A stretch of 64,000 bases of DNA from Pseudomonas sp. S31 (GCF_016648105.1 NZ_JACVVE010000010.1:94021-158020), one strand, 5' to 3'; counted from the first letter of the stretch, positions 41,572 through 50,997 are shown. The notes: generated by a model from the letters alone, not told the origin. Numbers and translations are program-made.

Positions 41572-42711
41572 TTAGCTGAGAACCGGGGTTTCCCAGAGGT
41601 TGAGTTTCACGCCGATACCGCGCTCGAGGGCATTGCGATACACCACGGTGCCCCAGGCCACGTCTTCGACCGGCATGCCGCCGACCGACATGAGGATGAT
41701 TTCCTCATCATTGAGACGGCCCGGCGCATCGCCGGCGATGATCTTGCCGATATCCTCGACCTGCTCGGGGTGCAGCGTGCCTTCGGCGATCATGTCCATG
41801 AAGCGCACGCCCACCAGCGGCACGTGGTTGTGCGCAGGCTTGGGCAGTTCCTCGAACCAGGCTTCGTAGAGGCCGGTGTTGTCGACCACCTTGCGCACGT
41901 CGGCCTGCTCCATGCCAGCATCGATGCTGCATGGCGCGGGCATGGCCAGGAAGGCGCCGGGCTTGACCCACTCACGACGTACCAGCGGGTATTGCGACGG
42001 ATCGCCCACTTCTCCGGAGCTGCAGTAGCTGACCAGGTCCGAGCCGCGCACCACTTCTTCCAGGGTCTGCACCACCTCGATGGTGGTGATCTGTGGGTAG
42101 TGTTCCTTCACCCAGCTGACGAACGCGTCGAGGTTCTTCTGGCCGCGGCCTTTGAGTTTCAGGGTGTCGACTTGCGGGCACACGGCCATGAAGGCGGCCA
42201 CGGTGGTCTTGCCCATCACGCCAGGGCCGGCGAGGCCGATGACCTTGGAGTCCTTGCGCGCCAGGTGGCGGGCGCCGACGCCGGGAATCGCGCCGGTGCG
42301 GTAGGCCGAGAGCAGGTTGGCCGACATGTGCGCCAGCGGCGCGCCGGTGTCGGCGTCGTTGAGGGTGAGCATGAGGATCGAGCGCGGCAGGCCTTTGTCG
42401 CGGTTGGCGATGTTCGAGCCATACCACTTGGCGCCGGCGGTCTGGAAGTTGCCGCCCAGGTAGGCGGGCATCGCCATCATGCGACGGTCGGCTGTGGGCT
42501 TGGGCATGGTGGGGAACGGCGAATGCTCGGGGAAGGTGATCATCGCGCCATGGGAATCGCTGTTGGGGCCGGCCATGCGGTAATCGCCGTGATACAGCAG
42601 GCCGAACATTTCTTCCATGGTATCGACGCAGGCGGGCATGTCGGTGACGCCGGCGCGGATCATGTCCTGTTCGGAGAGGTAGATGAAGTCGATGCGGGTG
42701 TCGAGGGTCAT
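41572..42711 (-). CDS. Ornithine cyclodeaminase/mu-crystallin family protein (tyramine oxidase subunit B-like)
   Basis: A 379-residue NAD(P)-binding protein of the ornithine cyclodeaminase/mu-crystallin family, starting at 42711 (MTLDTRIDFIYLSEQDMI). The Rossmann motif is VIGLAGPGVMGKTTVAAFMA near the middle, preceded by an ILMLTLNDADTGAPLAHM strand. It closely fits the group called tyramine oxidase subunit B in Pseudomonas. Family members reduce imines or act as deaminases. It is the first gene of the three-gene amine-oxidation unit. The TynB-type name is inferred from family and context. Confidence 0.78.
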   Translation of the reverse strand: MTLDTRIDFIYLSEQDMIRAGVTDMPACVDTMEEMFGLLYHGDYRMAGPNSDSHGAMITFPEHSPFPTMPKPTADRRMMAMPAYLGGNFQTAGAKWYGSNIANRDKGLPRSILMLTLNDADTGAPLAHMSANLLSAYRTGAIPGVGARHLARKDSKVIGLAGPGVMGKTTVAAFMAVCPQVDTLKLKGRGQKNLDAFVSWVKEHYPQITTIEVVQTLEEVVRGSDLVSYCSSGEVGDPSQYPLVRREWVKPGAFLAMPAPCSIDAGMEQADVRKVVDNTGLYEAWFEELPKPAHNHVPLVGVRFMDMIAEGTLHPEQVEDIGKIIAGDAPGRLNDEEIILMSVGGMPVEDVAWGTVVYRNALERGIGVKLNLWETPVLS

Positions 42712-42916
42712 AGCGGGTCTCACTGCGCGGGCGGCACGCACAGGCGCCGCCGCGATGGGTGTTGTTGTTGTGCTTCGCTCGCAAGGAGGGTGATCAGGTA
42801 CCTGGAAGCTAGGCGCAGTTTCGCTAACGACCGGTAGGTAATCTTGTGCGAGCGTGCCAGGCGGGTTGTCGCTGCGTGACATGGGGTGCGTTCGTCGGGG
42901 TATTTGCTGTGCCTGT

Positions 42917-42950
42917 GAGATCGAGCGCCGCCCGCGCGGCGCTCGATCTC
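42917..42950 (-). terminator. Strong GC hairpin downstream of porin gene
   Basis: Perfect 15-bp inverted repeat (GAGATCGAGCGCCGC and its complement) with a 4-nt loop, 68 bp downstream of the porin stop. No T-run follows, so it may end transcription inefficiently or protect mRNA ends. The rest of the 306-bp gap (42712-43017) should hold the promoter of the amine-oxidase operon. Confidence 0.5.
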
Positions 42951-43017
42951 AGCGACGATGCACCTCTTGAGTCGAACACCGCGAAGCGCCGGCGCAAATC
43001 TCAAGCACACGCCCCAC

Positions 43018-44328
43018 TCAAAACGGCACAGCCACCGTCAACTGGCTATACACATTGGTGCCATTGCCACCCACCTGATTCCCCCCGTTGCTCTCATCCT
43101 TGCGCGGCTGGTAGAACCCCACCAACGGGCTGATGATCAGGTGCTCGTTCACCGCCCATTCCAGATAGAAATCCAGCTCCCGCGCATCGAGATTCAGCGC
43201 GTCGCGGGTGCGCACGGTATCGAAGTCGAAATACAGCGCGCCGACCGTGAGGTTTTCCAGCGGCGTCGCCTTCAGCCCCACGTGGTGGATGCCGGTGTTG
43301 CTGTTGAAGGGCCCTGCATAGTTGGCGGCCACCTCACCCTGGAACCAGGTGCCGTAACCACTGGAAAGGCCGCTGAACAGCGAGTCCCACTCTGCCGAGT
43401 AACGGGTATAGCGATAGGTCAGCTGTGGCGCCCACGGCAGGTGGGCGAAGGTATACCCGGCTTGCACGTACCAGGCCTGCTCCGGGCCGCCGCGCTTGTC
43501 CTGCCAGGCGTACTCGAAGGCGAAGCTGGCGTTCTCGATGCCGGCGTTGCCTTCGCCGCGCAGGCTGTAGACGTCCATGCCCTCGCGGGCCTTCTGGAAC
43601 TCGCTGGCCCATTGGTCGGTGACGTCGATGCCGTGGATCCAGGTCAGGCCCAGGGTGCCCAGGGCATGGGTGTAGTCCAGGGTGCCGGCGGCCAGTTCGG
43701 TTTCGGCCTGGGCGCGGTTGTCGGACTTGAGCCACAGCAGGCTGCCGTGCAGACCATCCGTGCCGCCGAGCTTCAGCACGGCAGTGCGATCGAAGGCATG
43801 ACGGGCGGCCAGGTAGTAGGCACCGCCTCGGTTCAAGGCTCCATCGGCTACGCCCTTGCCCAGGTTGGGGCCGTCGTCGTTGAGCAGGAAGCCATTGCCC
43901 AAGGTCACCACCTGGCGCCCGCCGGACACATCCACGCCATCCTGGCCCAGTAGCGGGAACAGATCGCCCGAACGCCAGCCCAGGTAGGCGTCCTCGATCT
44001 TGGTGGTGCGTTCGGAGCCGTCGGTGAAACCGCCCGCATCGCCATCGCCCCAGGTGGCCGAACTCACCCAGTTCAGACCGCCATACAGCGTGCCATTGCC
44101 GGCCAAGCCCTGGTCGCCGCTCAGCCCGTACTTGATGAAGCCCTCGCGCCAGGTCGAGCCCCCGGTGGTGCCATCGTAGTTCTTGCGGCTGTTGAACATG
44201 CCCCACACGGCGAGCATGTCGGCGTTCAGGTGGCTGTCGTCGTCGGCGTAGAGCTCGTAGGCCGGCGCGGCCTGGCTGGCGAGTAGCGTCGCCAGGGCCA
44301 GGGTGGACAGCGTTTGCGGTTTGACCAT
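43018..44328 (-). CDS. Outer-membrane porin-like protein (16-18-strand barrel)
   Basis: A 436-residue barrel protein from the ATG at 44328 (GAGGGATG upstream) with signal peptide ending near APAYE and a C-terminal Phe (LTVAVPF). Alternating aromatic strands run along its whole length. It has no plug or TonB box, so it is a passive channel, probably for aromatic amines or acids handled by the surrounding genes. It resembles porins found in P. putida phenylacetate/tyramine regions, but I cannot assign it to a named OprD-type subgroup. Confidence 0.75.
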   Translation of the reverse strand: MVKPQTLSTLALATLLASQAAPAYELYADDDSHLNADMLAVWGMFNSRKNYDGTTGGSTWREGFIKYGLSGDQGLAGNGTLYGGLNWVSSATWGDGDAGGFTDGSERTTKIEDAYLGWRSGDLFPLLGQDGVDVSGGRQVVTLGNGFLLNDDGPNLGKGVADGALNRGGAYYLAARHAFDRTAVLKLGGTDGLHGSLLWLKSDNRAQAETELAAGTLDYTHALGTLGLTWIHGIDVTDQWASEFQKAREGMDVYSLRGEGNAGIENASFAFEYAWQDKRGGPEQAWYVQAGYTFAHLPWAPQLTYRYTRYSAEWDSLFSGLSSGYGTWFQGEVAANYAGPFNSNTGIHHVGLKATPLENLTVGALYFDFDTVRTRDALNLDARELDFYLEWAVNEHLIISPLVGFYQPRKDESNGGNQVGGNGTNVYSQLTVAVPF

Positions 44329-44489
44329 TGCACATCCCTCGTTGTTATTCGTGGGCACTCCGTTGGCGCGAGTGCCGTCGCGGTTGGCGGCGACCTGCTA
44401 TTAGCGCTTGTCGGAGCGGGCAAGGTCTTGTCCCTCGCTGCCAAGGCGCTTGTACGCCCTGGCCAGGAGGGGGAGGAGCGGGCGGTTGC

Positions 44490-45977
44490 TCAGTAACGCA
44501 TCATCACCGACTTCAACTCGGTGAAATCATCGATGAACGCCGAACCGAACTCCCGACCGATGCCCGAGGCCTTGACCCCGCCAAAGGGCACGGCCGGGTC
44601 GAGCAGGGTGTGCATGTTGACCCACAGCGTGCCGGCCTGGATTTCCGGGATCAGGCGCATGGCCTTGCCCAGGTCGTTGGTCCACAGGCTGGCGCTCAGG
44701 CCGTAGGGCGAGGCGTTCATCAGCTGCAGCAGTTCTTCCTCGCTGTCGTAGGGCAGGAAGGTCGCCACCGGGCCGAAGGTTTCCTGGTTGAGCAGGGTGT
44801 CGCTGGCCGAGTTGGCGAGGATCACCGTGGGCTCGACGAAGCATCCCGGGCCGTCGCCGATGCGCCCACCGTGGATGATCTGGCTGCCCTCGCGGCGGGC
44901 GATGGCGAACAGCTCGGCGAGCTTCTGCTGGTGTGGCTTGTTGGCCACCGGGCCGAACTGGGTCGTTTCGTCCAGCGGCGAGCCGATCTTCAATTGGCCC
45001 AGGCGCTGCGACAGGGCCTCGAGCAGGGGTTCGATGCGCGAGCGGTGCACGTAGAAGCGCTCGCCTGCGGCGCAGATCTGCCCCGAATGGAGGAAGCCGG
45101 CCTCGATGATGCCGTCGACGGCTTTGTCGATGCCAACATCCGGCAGGAAGGCCACTGCGTTCTTGCCGCCCAGCTCCAGCGTCGCCCGGGTGAGCTTGGC
45201 GCCCATGGCGGCCTGGCCGACGGCGATGCCCGTGGGTACGGAGCCGGTGAACGACACCTTGTCGGTGCCTGGGTGCTCGATCAGCGCCTTGCCCACCGCG
45301 CCGCCCCCTGTAAGCACGTTCAGCGCACCCGCCGGCAGGCCGGCTTCGCTGGCCAGTTCGGCAATGCGCAGCAGCGTCAGCGGGGTGAATTCGCTGGGCT
45401 TGATGATGATGCTGCAACCGGTGGTCAGCGCCGAGGCCAGCTTCCAGATGGCGATCATGGTGGCGAAGTTCCAGGGCACGATGCCGACCACCACGCCGAT
45501 CGGCTCGCGCAGGGTGTAGGCGGTATAGCGCTCGCCGGCGAACGAGGGCAGGGAGGGGGTGATGGTCTGGCCGGTGATCTTGGTCGCCCATCCGGCGTAG
45601 TAGCGCAGGAAGTGTGCGGCCTGTTCCACCTCGAAGGCGCGGGAGATGCCGATCAGCTTGCCCGACTGCAGGGTTTCCAGTTGCGCCAGTTCCTCGCGGT
45701 GGGCTTCCAGCAGGTCGGCCAGCTTGAACAGCACGGCGGCGCGAGCGGCGGGGCTGGTGCGCGACCAGGTTTTGAAGCCTTGGCGCGCCGAGGCCACGGC
45801 CTGATCGACGTCGGCCTGGGTAGCGTCGCTGATCTGGGCGATGACCTGGCCGTTGGCCGGGTTGACCACGGCGATTTTCGCGTTGCCCTGGCTGGCCAGG
45901 TTGTGGCCATCGATGAACAGGCCGTGCTCGCGGGCCAGGAAGGACGTGACGGCAGGGAGCAAAGTGATGTCGCTCAT
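44490..45977 (-). CDS. Aldehyde dehydrogenase (phenylacetaldehyde/4-hydroxyphenylacetaldehyde type)
   Basis: A 495-residue NAD(P)-dependent aldehyde dehydrogenase starting at 45977 (CGGAG upstream). The catalytic Glu is in TRATLELGGKNAVAF and the catalytic Cys in SGQICAAGERFYVHRS; the cofactor glycine motif is SFTGSVPTGIAVG. FeaB-type phenylacetaldehyde dehydrogenases share this form. In this context it should oxidise 4-hydroxyphenylacetaldehyde, produced from tyramine, to 4-hydroxyphenylacetate. It is divergent from the permease gene at 46212. Confidence 0.87.
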   Translation of the reverse strand: MSDITLLPAVTSFLAREHGLFIDGHNLASQGNAKIAVVNPANGQVIAQISDATQADVDQAVASARQGFKTWSRTSPAARAAVLFKLADLLEAHREELAQLETLQSGKLIGISRAFEVEQAAHFLRYYAGWATKITGQTITPSLPSFAGERYTAYTLREPIGVVVGIVPWNFATMIAIWKLASALTTGCSIIIKPSEFTPLTLLRIAELASEAGLPAGALNVLTGGGAVGKALIEHPGTDKVSFTGSVPTGIAVGQAAMGAKLTRATLELGGKNAVAFLPDVGIDKAVDGIIEAGFLHSGQICAAGERFYVHRSRIEPLLEALSQRLGQLKIGSPLDETTQFGPVANKPHQQKLAELFAIARREGSQIIHGGRIGDGPGCFVEPTVILANSASDTLLNQETFGPVATFLPYDSEEELLQLMNASPYGLSASLWTNDLGKAMRLIPEIQAGTLWVNMHTLLDPAVPFGGVKASGIGREFGSAFIDDFTELKSVMMRY

Positions 45978-46211
45978 GCGAACTCCGGGAGGCAGAGGGC
46001 GGCCGACAGGCTGCCAAAGCATCGAGCATAGAGAGCGGGCAGGGCAGGTTCTTGCGTCTGCGTGACAGGGGCATGACTGTGGCTGCCAGCAAGCGAGTGC
46101 GCGCTGGCACGCAGCGGCAAGGACTGCGGCAGCCATTGGCAAGACGCCAGGCGACCCGTGGCGCACAGTGATCATTCGTTCAACGCCATAAAAACAAGCC
46201 GGGGCATCACC

Positions 46212-47708
46212 ATGTCACTCAACAACAAGCTCACCGAGCATCTCAACCGGGGCAGTGTCGGCTTCCCCACTGCGCTGGCCAGTACCGTCGGGCTGATCAT
46301 GGCCAGCCCGGTGATCCTCACCGCGACCATGGGCTTCGGTATCGGTGGCAGCGCCTTCGCCATCGCCATGGTCATCGCCGCACTGATGATGCTGGCGCAG
46401 TCGACCACCTTCGCCGAGGCTGCTTCGATCCTGCCGACCACGGGCTCGGTCTACGACTACATCAACTGCGGCATGGGCCGGTTCTTCGCTATCACCGGCA
46501 CGCTGTCGGCGTACCTGATCGTGCATGTGTTCGCCGGCACCGCCGAGACGATCTTGTCTGGCGTGATGGCGCTGGTGAACTTCGAGCACCTCAATACCCT
46601 GGCCGAGTCCGCCGGTGGCTCATGGCTGCTGGGGGTGGTCTTCGTGTTGTCGTTCGCGGTGCTCAACGCCTTTGGCGTCAGCGCCTTCAGCCGCGCCGAG
46701 GTGATCCTCACCTTCGGCATGTGGACCACCCTGATGGTGTTCGGTGTGCTCGGCCTGATTGCCGCCCCGGCGGTGGAGCTGGACGGGCCGTTCGGTGTCT
46801 CGCTGGTGGGTACCGACCTGATGACCATTCTTTCGCTGATCGGCATGGCCATGTTCATGTTCGTCGGTTGCGAATTCGTCACGCCACTGGCGCCGGAGCT
46901 GCGTCGTTCGGCCTGGGTGCTGCCACGGGCGATGGCGCTGGGCCTGTTCGGCGTGGCCAGTTGCATGTTCATCTATGGCGCGGCAATGAAGCGCCAGGTG
47001 GAAAACGTGGTGCTCGATGCCGCCACCGGTGTGCACTTGCTGGACACGCCCATGGCCATTCCGCGCTTCGCCGAGCAGGTGATGGGCGACATCGGCCCAG
47101 TGTGGCTGGGCATCGGCTTCCTGTTCGCCGGCGCCGCCACCATCAACACCCTGATGGCGGGCGTGCCGCGCATTCTCTACGGCATGGCGGTCGATGGCGC
47201 GCTGCCCAAGGTCTTCACCTACCTGCACCCGCGCTTCAAGACGCCGCTGCTGTGCATCCTGGTGGTGGCGCTGATCCCTTGCCTGCACGCCTGGTACCTG
47301 GGCGGCAACCCGGACAATATCCTGCACCTGGTGCTGGCGGCGGTGTGTGCCTGGAGCACGGCCTACCTGCTGGTGACCTTGTCGGTGGTGATCCTGCGCA
47401 TTCGCCGCCCGGACCTGCCACGGGCCTACCGCTCGCCGCTGTTCCCACTGCCGCAGGTGGTATCGAGCGTGGGCATCCTGATCGGCATGGCCTTCATTAC
47501 CCCGCCGGGGATGAATCCGGCCGACATCTATGTGCCGTTCGCCATCATGCTGGGGGGCACCGCTGCCTATGCGCTGTTCTGGACGCTGGTGGTACAGAAG
47601 GTCAACCCGTTCAAGCCGGCGCGGGTCGAGGATGTGCTGGCGAAGGAATTCGCCGCCGAACCTGGCCATGTGGTGGAGCACTTGCAGCATGATCAGACGT
47701 TTGCGTGA
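46212..47708 (+). CDS. APC-family amine/amino-acid permease
   Basis: A 498-residue inner-membrane transporter of the amino acid-polyamine-organocation superfamily with about 12 helices. The first helices include a glycine-rich segment (FGIGGSAFAIAMVIAALMML), and TTGSVYDYINCGMGRFFAI lies between helices 2 and 3. The start MSLNNKLTEHLNRG is chosen at 46212; the ribosome site is weak. Beside the aldehyde dehydrogenase and FeaR-type regulator it probably imports tyramine or a related amine. The next gene starts inside its last 20 bases. Confidence 0.85.
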   Translation: MSLNNKLTEHLNRGSVGFPTALASTVGLIMASPVILTATMGFGIGGSAFAIAMVIAALMMLAQSTTFAEAASILPTTGSVYDYINCGMGRFFAITGTLSAYLIVHVFAGTAETILSGVMALVNFEHLNTLAESAGGSWLLGVVFVLSFAVLNAFGVSAFSRAEVILTFGMWTTLMVFGVLGLIAAPAVELDGPFGVSLVGTDLMTILSLIGMAMFMFVGCEFVTPLAPELRRSAWVLPRAMALGLFGVASCMFIYGAAMKRQVENVVLDAATGVHLLDTPMAIPRFAEQVMGDIGPVWLGIGFLFAGAATINTLMAGVPRILYGMAVDGALPKVFTYLHPRFKTPLLCILVVALIPCLHAWYLGGNPDNILHLVLAAVCAWSTAYLLVTLSVVILRIRRPDLPRAYRSPLFPLPQVVSSVGILIGMAFITPPGMNPADIYVPFAIMLGGTAAYALFWTLVVQKVNPFKPARVEDVLAKEFAAEPGHVVEHLQHDQTFA

Positions 47709-48273
47709 ACGCCTGCTGGCGCCGCGTGCGCCAGCAGGTTACCGGCCCGGGGTCACCCTCGGGCACCTGGGGCGCAACCTCGGGCCGCTGCCGATGGCGC
47801 GGCCGGAGCCGGCGCTGGGTGTGCTCGATGCGCGCGAGCAAGGTTGGCACGCCGTGGTCCGCGAGCGGGTCGAGGCGCACTTGCTGATGCACGTGGTGAC
47901 GTGCGAGTTCCAGCTCTGCGTGCCTGCCCTGCAACGGGGCGAGGTGCGTCTGGAACTGCGCCATGCGGGTACGATTCGCCGGACCGGTGTGAGCGTGGTC
48001 TACCGTGGCGGCGACCGCCAGCGTTTCACCCAGGTGCGCGAGCATCTGCTGGATGAAGCGGCATTGCTGGCAGCGCTGATGCCGCTGGACTTCAAGCGCC
48101 TGGCCCTGGAATGCCGCGACGGCCAGTGGCACCTGGCCTTGGAACACATGGGGGGCAGTGAAGTGGTGAACCGGCTGCCGGCGTTTCGTCGCTACATCAA
48201 GGTCAGCCCCGAGCAGCGCGAGCATCTGCTGGCCAGCCTGGCCTGCTTCAGTGAGGCGCTGCAACGAATCTGA
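47689..48273 (+). CDS. DUF3156 family protein
   Basis: A 194-residue soluble protein starting with ATG at 47689, within the final 20 bases of the permease gene, so translation is coupled. It begins MIRRLRERLLAPRAPAGYRP and has a conserved-looking core around HVVTCEFQLCVPALQRGEVR and a C-terminal RRYIKVSPEQREHLLASLAC. It matches the DUF3156 proteins I know beside amine permeases in Pseudomonas. Function unknown; the coupling suggests a role linked to transport or its control. Confidence 0.7.
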   Translation: MIRRLRERLLAPRAPAGYRPGVTLGHLGRNLGPLPMARPEPALGVLDAREQGWHAVVRERVEAHLLMHVVTCEFQLCVPALQRGEVRLELRHAGTIRRTGVSVVYRGGDRQRFTQVREHLLDEAALLAALMPLDFKRLALECRDGQWHLALEHMGGSEVVNRLPAFRRYIKVSPEQREHLLASLACFSEALQRI

Positions 48274-48334
48274 GCCATTCCTGGCACTCCCTTTGCTACT
48301 GCTTTCGACCGAATATGACAGTTGTGCGTGCATA

Positions 48335-48352
48335 GTTAACATGTTATCAATG
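48335..48352 (+). promoter_or_regulatory. HpaR-type operator candidate, site A (before FeaR-like gene)
   Basis: GTTAACATGTTATCAATG, one of five matching 18-mers (pattern RTTAANRTRTTAWYRWWN), 35 bp upstream of the AraC-family gene. Confidence 0.55.
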
Positions 48353-48387
48353 CGCCCATAACAACAAGCTTCGTGTCGAGGGCAGCC

Positions 48388-49329
48388 ATGCATCAACATC
48401 AATCCGACCGCCAGGGACTGGAAAGCTGGACCATGGCCATGCAGCAGATCTGCGGCCGTTTCGAGACCCAACTCGCCTCCAATCATTCGTTGTTCATCGG
48501 TGAAGTGTCGGCCGGTTTGCGCGCCGGCCTGCCGGTGGCCAACCTGCGCACCAACGCCGGCAAGATCCGCCGCCTCGGCGAGAACCCCGCCCTTGACGAT
48601 GACCAGCACTGCTTCCTGGTGTTCCAGCGCACCGGGCATTCCAGCGTCGCCCAGGGTGGCGCCCACGTCAGCTTGGCACCGGGCGAGCTGCTGCTGATGG
48701 ATTCGGTCGGGCAGTGCGAAATCAACCCCAGTGGCCTGATCGAGCATGTCTCGCTGGCCTTGCCGCGCGAGCAGGTGCGCAAGCATGTGCAGGGCAACGG
48801 CGTGATGTTCGGCAAGATCTCCTCGACCAATGCCTGCGGGCGCATGTTGCACATGCTGATGGACCAGTTGTGCAACGAAGGCAGTGCGGCCGATGACGGC
48901 GCCACTGGCGAAGCGTTGCAAAGCGCCTTCATCGCTTTGCTCGAACCGGGCTTCGAGCGCGGTAATGCCAGCGCCTGCCATTTTTCCAGCCTGAGCGGCG
49001 CTAACCTGCGCCAATACGTGCAGCAGGTGATCGACGAGTCACTGTCGCAACCTGGGTTGACCCCTACCAGCCTGGCGGGGCGCTTGAACATTTCCGTGCG
49101 GCACTTGTACCGGTTGTTCGAGGAGCAGGGCGACAGCGTGTGCCGCTATATCCAGCGGGCCCGCTTGCAGCGCAGTGCCGATGACCTGGCCAATCCGTTT
49201 TTCCGCAGCGAGTCGATCACCTCGATCGCCTACAAATGGGGTTTCACCGATTCGGCGCATTTCAGCCGGTCGTTCAAGAAGCACTTCGAGCAGTCGCCGA
49301 AGGATTTTCGGGCGCAGGCGATGGTGTGA
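48388..49329 (+). CDS. AraC-family regulator, FeaR/TynR-like
   Basis: A 313-residue AraC/XylS regulator from the ATG at 48388 (GAGGG upstream). The N-terminal half is a sensing domain; the C-terminal 100 residues carry two HTH motifs, LTPTSLAGRLNISVRHLYRL and the SITSIAYKWGFTDSAHFSRS segment. The FeaR form of the N-terminus fits activators of tyramine/phenylethylamine catabolism. It lies between the amine transport genes and a second amine oxidase gene and probably activates the tyramine unit. An HpaR-type site lies just upstream. Confidence 0.85.
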   Translation: MHQHQSDRQGLESWTMAMQQICGRFETQLASNHSLFIGEVSAGLRAGLPVANLRTNAGKIRRLGENPALDDDQHCFLVFQRTGHSSVAQGGAHVSLAPGELLLMDSVGQCEINPSGLIEHVSLALPREQVRKHVQGNGVMFGKISSTNACGRMLHMLMDQLCNEGSAADDGATGEALQSAFIALLEPGFERGNASACHFSSLSGANLRQYVQQVIDESLSQPGLTPTSLAGRLNISVRHLYRLFEEQGDSVCRYIQRARLQRSADDLANPFFRSESITSIAYKWGFTDSAHFSRSFKKHFEQSPKDFRAQAMV

Positions 49330-49380
49330 GCGCGCTCGCACCTTTGGCGGCTAGCGCGCTGCATGGCACAGGCTCCGCCT

Positions 49381-49450
49381 GTGTTCGCGGGTAAACGACA
49401 CCACCCTGTAGGAGCGGGTTTACCCGCGAACACGGGCGAAGCCCGTGCCA
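49381..49450. repeat. REP elements
   Basis: One complete REP core (TGTAGGAGCGGGTTTACCCG from 49407) and a truncated inverted copy (GTTCGCGGGTAAAC at 49383) in the gap between convergent regulator and oxidase genes; a CACGGGC/GCCCGTG hairpin follows. Confidence 0.8.
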
Positions 49451-49457
49451 TGTAAAC

Positions 49458-50756
49458 TCAGCGGCGGCCGTTGAAATAACCTGAGAGCTGGTGCACGGTC
49501 TTGCCGGCAGTCAGCAGCAGTGGGCGCAGGTGGTCCTTGCCGAGGATCCGCGCATGCTTGACCGAGCTGATCAGGTCATAACGCGACGACCCTTCATGCA
49601 TGCCCTCCGCGAGAATCTTGCAAATGATATGGCTGGGTGTGACGCCAAAGCCGGAATACCCCTGCACGTAGAACGCATTGGGGCGTCCGGTCAAGGTGCC
49701 GATCTGCGGGAACAGGTTGGCGCTGGTGGCCATCGGGCCGCCCCAGGCGAGGTCGATGCGCACGTCCTTGAGGTAGGGGAAGATCTTCAGCATCAACGCC
49801 CGGTTCCAGGCCTTGAGGTCCAGTGGAATGTGTTCGACGAAGGGGGTGGCGGCACCGAACAGCAAGCGGTTCTCGCGGGTGACCCGGTAGTAGTCGATGA
49901 CCGGGCGGATGTCGCTGTAGGCGCCACGGATCGGGCTGATGCGCTGGATCATTTCGTCCGACAGCGGCTCGGTCATGAGCTGGAAGGCGTAGGTGTTGAT
50001 GGTGCGCGCGTGCAGCTCCGGCTCCAGCTTGTTGAGGAAGCTGTCGCAAGCCCACAGCAGCTTGCTGGCGCGCACCGAACCACGGCCGGTGCGCACCTTG
50101 ATGCGCTCGCCGTAGGTCACTTCCAGCGCTGGGCTGTGCTCGAAGATGCGCGCGCCGTGGCCGATCAGGGCCTGGGCTTCGCCGAGCAGCAGGTTGAGCG
50201 AGTGCACGTGGCCGCCGCCCATGTGCAGCAGGGCACTGCTGTAGGCATCGCTGCCGATGATCTGGCGTACTTCCGAGCCGCCCAGGAAGCGGATTTCGTC
50301 GTGGCTGTTGATGGCCTTGAAGTCTTTTTCCCAGGCGCGCAGGGTCTGTTCCTGACGGCGGTTGAAACCCATGTAGCCGTAGCCATGGCAGAAGTCGGCA
50401 TCGATGGCGTAGCGCGCGATGCGCTCCTTGATGATGCCGGCACCCAGTTCGCTGATCTCGAAGATCTGCTTCAGGCCCTGGTCGCCGACACTGCGCCTGA
50501 TCTTCTCGAGGTCGTGGCCGATGCCGGCCATGATCTGCCCACCGTTGCGCCCCGTACCGCCAAAGCTCAGGTAGCGCGCCTCGAGCACGACGATATCGGT
50601 GATGCCTTTTTCTGCCAGCTCGAGGGCTGTGTTGATCCCCGAGAAGCCGCCGCCGATGACCACGACATCGGCTTCGATATCGTCTTCCAGGGTGGGGAAG
50701 CTCAGGTTGTACTTCTTGGTCGCTGAGTAGTAGGTCGGGGTCTCGACGGTGATCAT
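49458..50756 (-). CDS. FAD-dependent oxidoreductase, PuuB/OrdL-like amine oxidase
   Basis: A 432-residue flavoprotein of the gamma-glutamylputrescine oxidase type (DAO family). The FAD motif is VVVIGGGFSGINTALELAEK at about 30-50, followed by LSFGGTGRNGGQIMAGIGHD; the C-terminal FAD contact is FYVQGYSGFGVTPSHI. The chosen start is the ATG at 50756. It is a second amine-oxidising enzyme in the same region as the DadA-like one and may act on another biogenic amine such as a polyamine, dopamine or octopamine (inference). Confidence 0.83.
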   Translation of the reverse strand: MITVETPTYYSATKKYNLSFPTLEDDIEADVVVIGGGFSGINTALELAEKGITDIVVLEARYLSFGGTGRNGGQIMAGIGHDLEKIRRSVGDQGLKQIFEISELGAGIIKERIARYAIDADFCHGYGYMGFNRRQEQTLRAWEKDFKAINSHDEIRFLGGSEVRQIIGSDAYSSALLHMGGGHVHSLNLLLGEAQALIGHGARIFEHSPALEVTYGERIKVRTGRGSVRASKLLWACDSFLNKLEPELHARTINTYAFQLMTEPLSDEMIQRISPIRGAYSDIRPVIDYYRVTRENRLLFGAATPFVEHIPLDLKAWNRALMLKIFPYLKDVRIDLAWGGPMATSANLFPQIGTLTGRPNAFYVQGYSGFGVTPSHIICKILAEGMHEGSSRYDLISSVKHARILGKDHLRPLLLTAGKTVHQLSGYFNGRR

Positions 50757-50927
50757 GACGCAGCCTGCTGAATTGGAGTTGTGATAGGGCCGTTGCGGTG
50801 GGGGCTGGCGCTCCGGGTCATTGAGCACCTGACTATGGGTAGACGTCTTGCCCGAGCCTGACAGCCAGTTTAACTAGCCTGCCATTCAGCCGCATAGGTG
50901 CGGCGATGACGTACTTTTCGTGATTTG

Positions 50928-50945
50928 GTTAATGTATTAATGAAC
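50928..50945 (+). promoter_or_regulatory. HpaR-type operator candidate, site B (before hpaR)
   Basis: GTTAATGTATTAATGAAC, 52 bp before the hpaR start, likely autoregulatory. Confidence 0.6.
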
Positions 50946-50997
50946 GCGTGCTGGCATACTCGCCAGCACGCTTTTCCACCACGATGCATGAGCCAGC

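Noticed and set aside
44527..46110. A 527-codon open frame overlapping the aldehyde dehydrogenase on the same strand
   Set aside because: Arg/Pro-rich frame-shifted shadow; the dehydrogenase frame holds all catalytic motifs.
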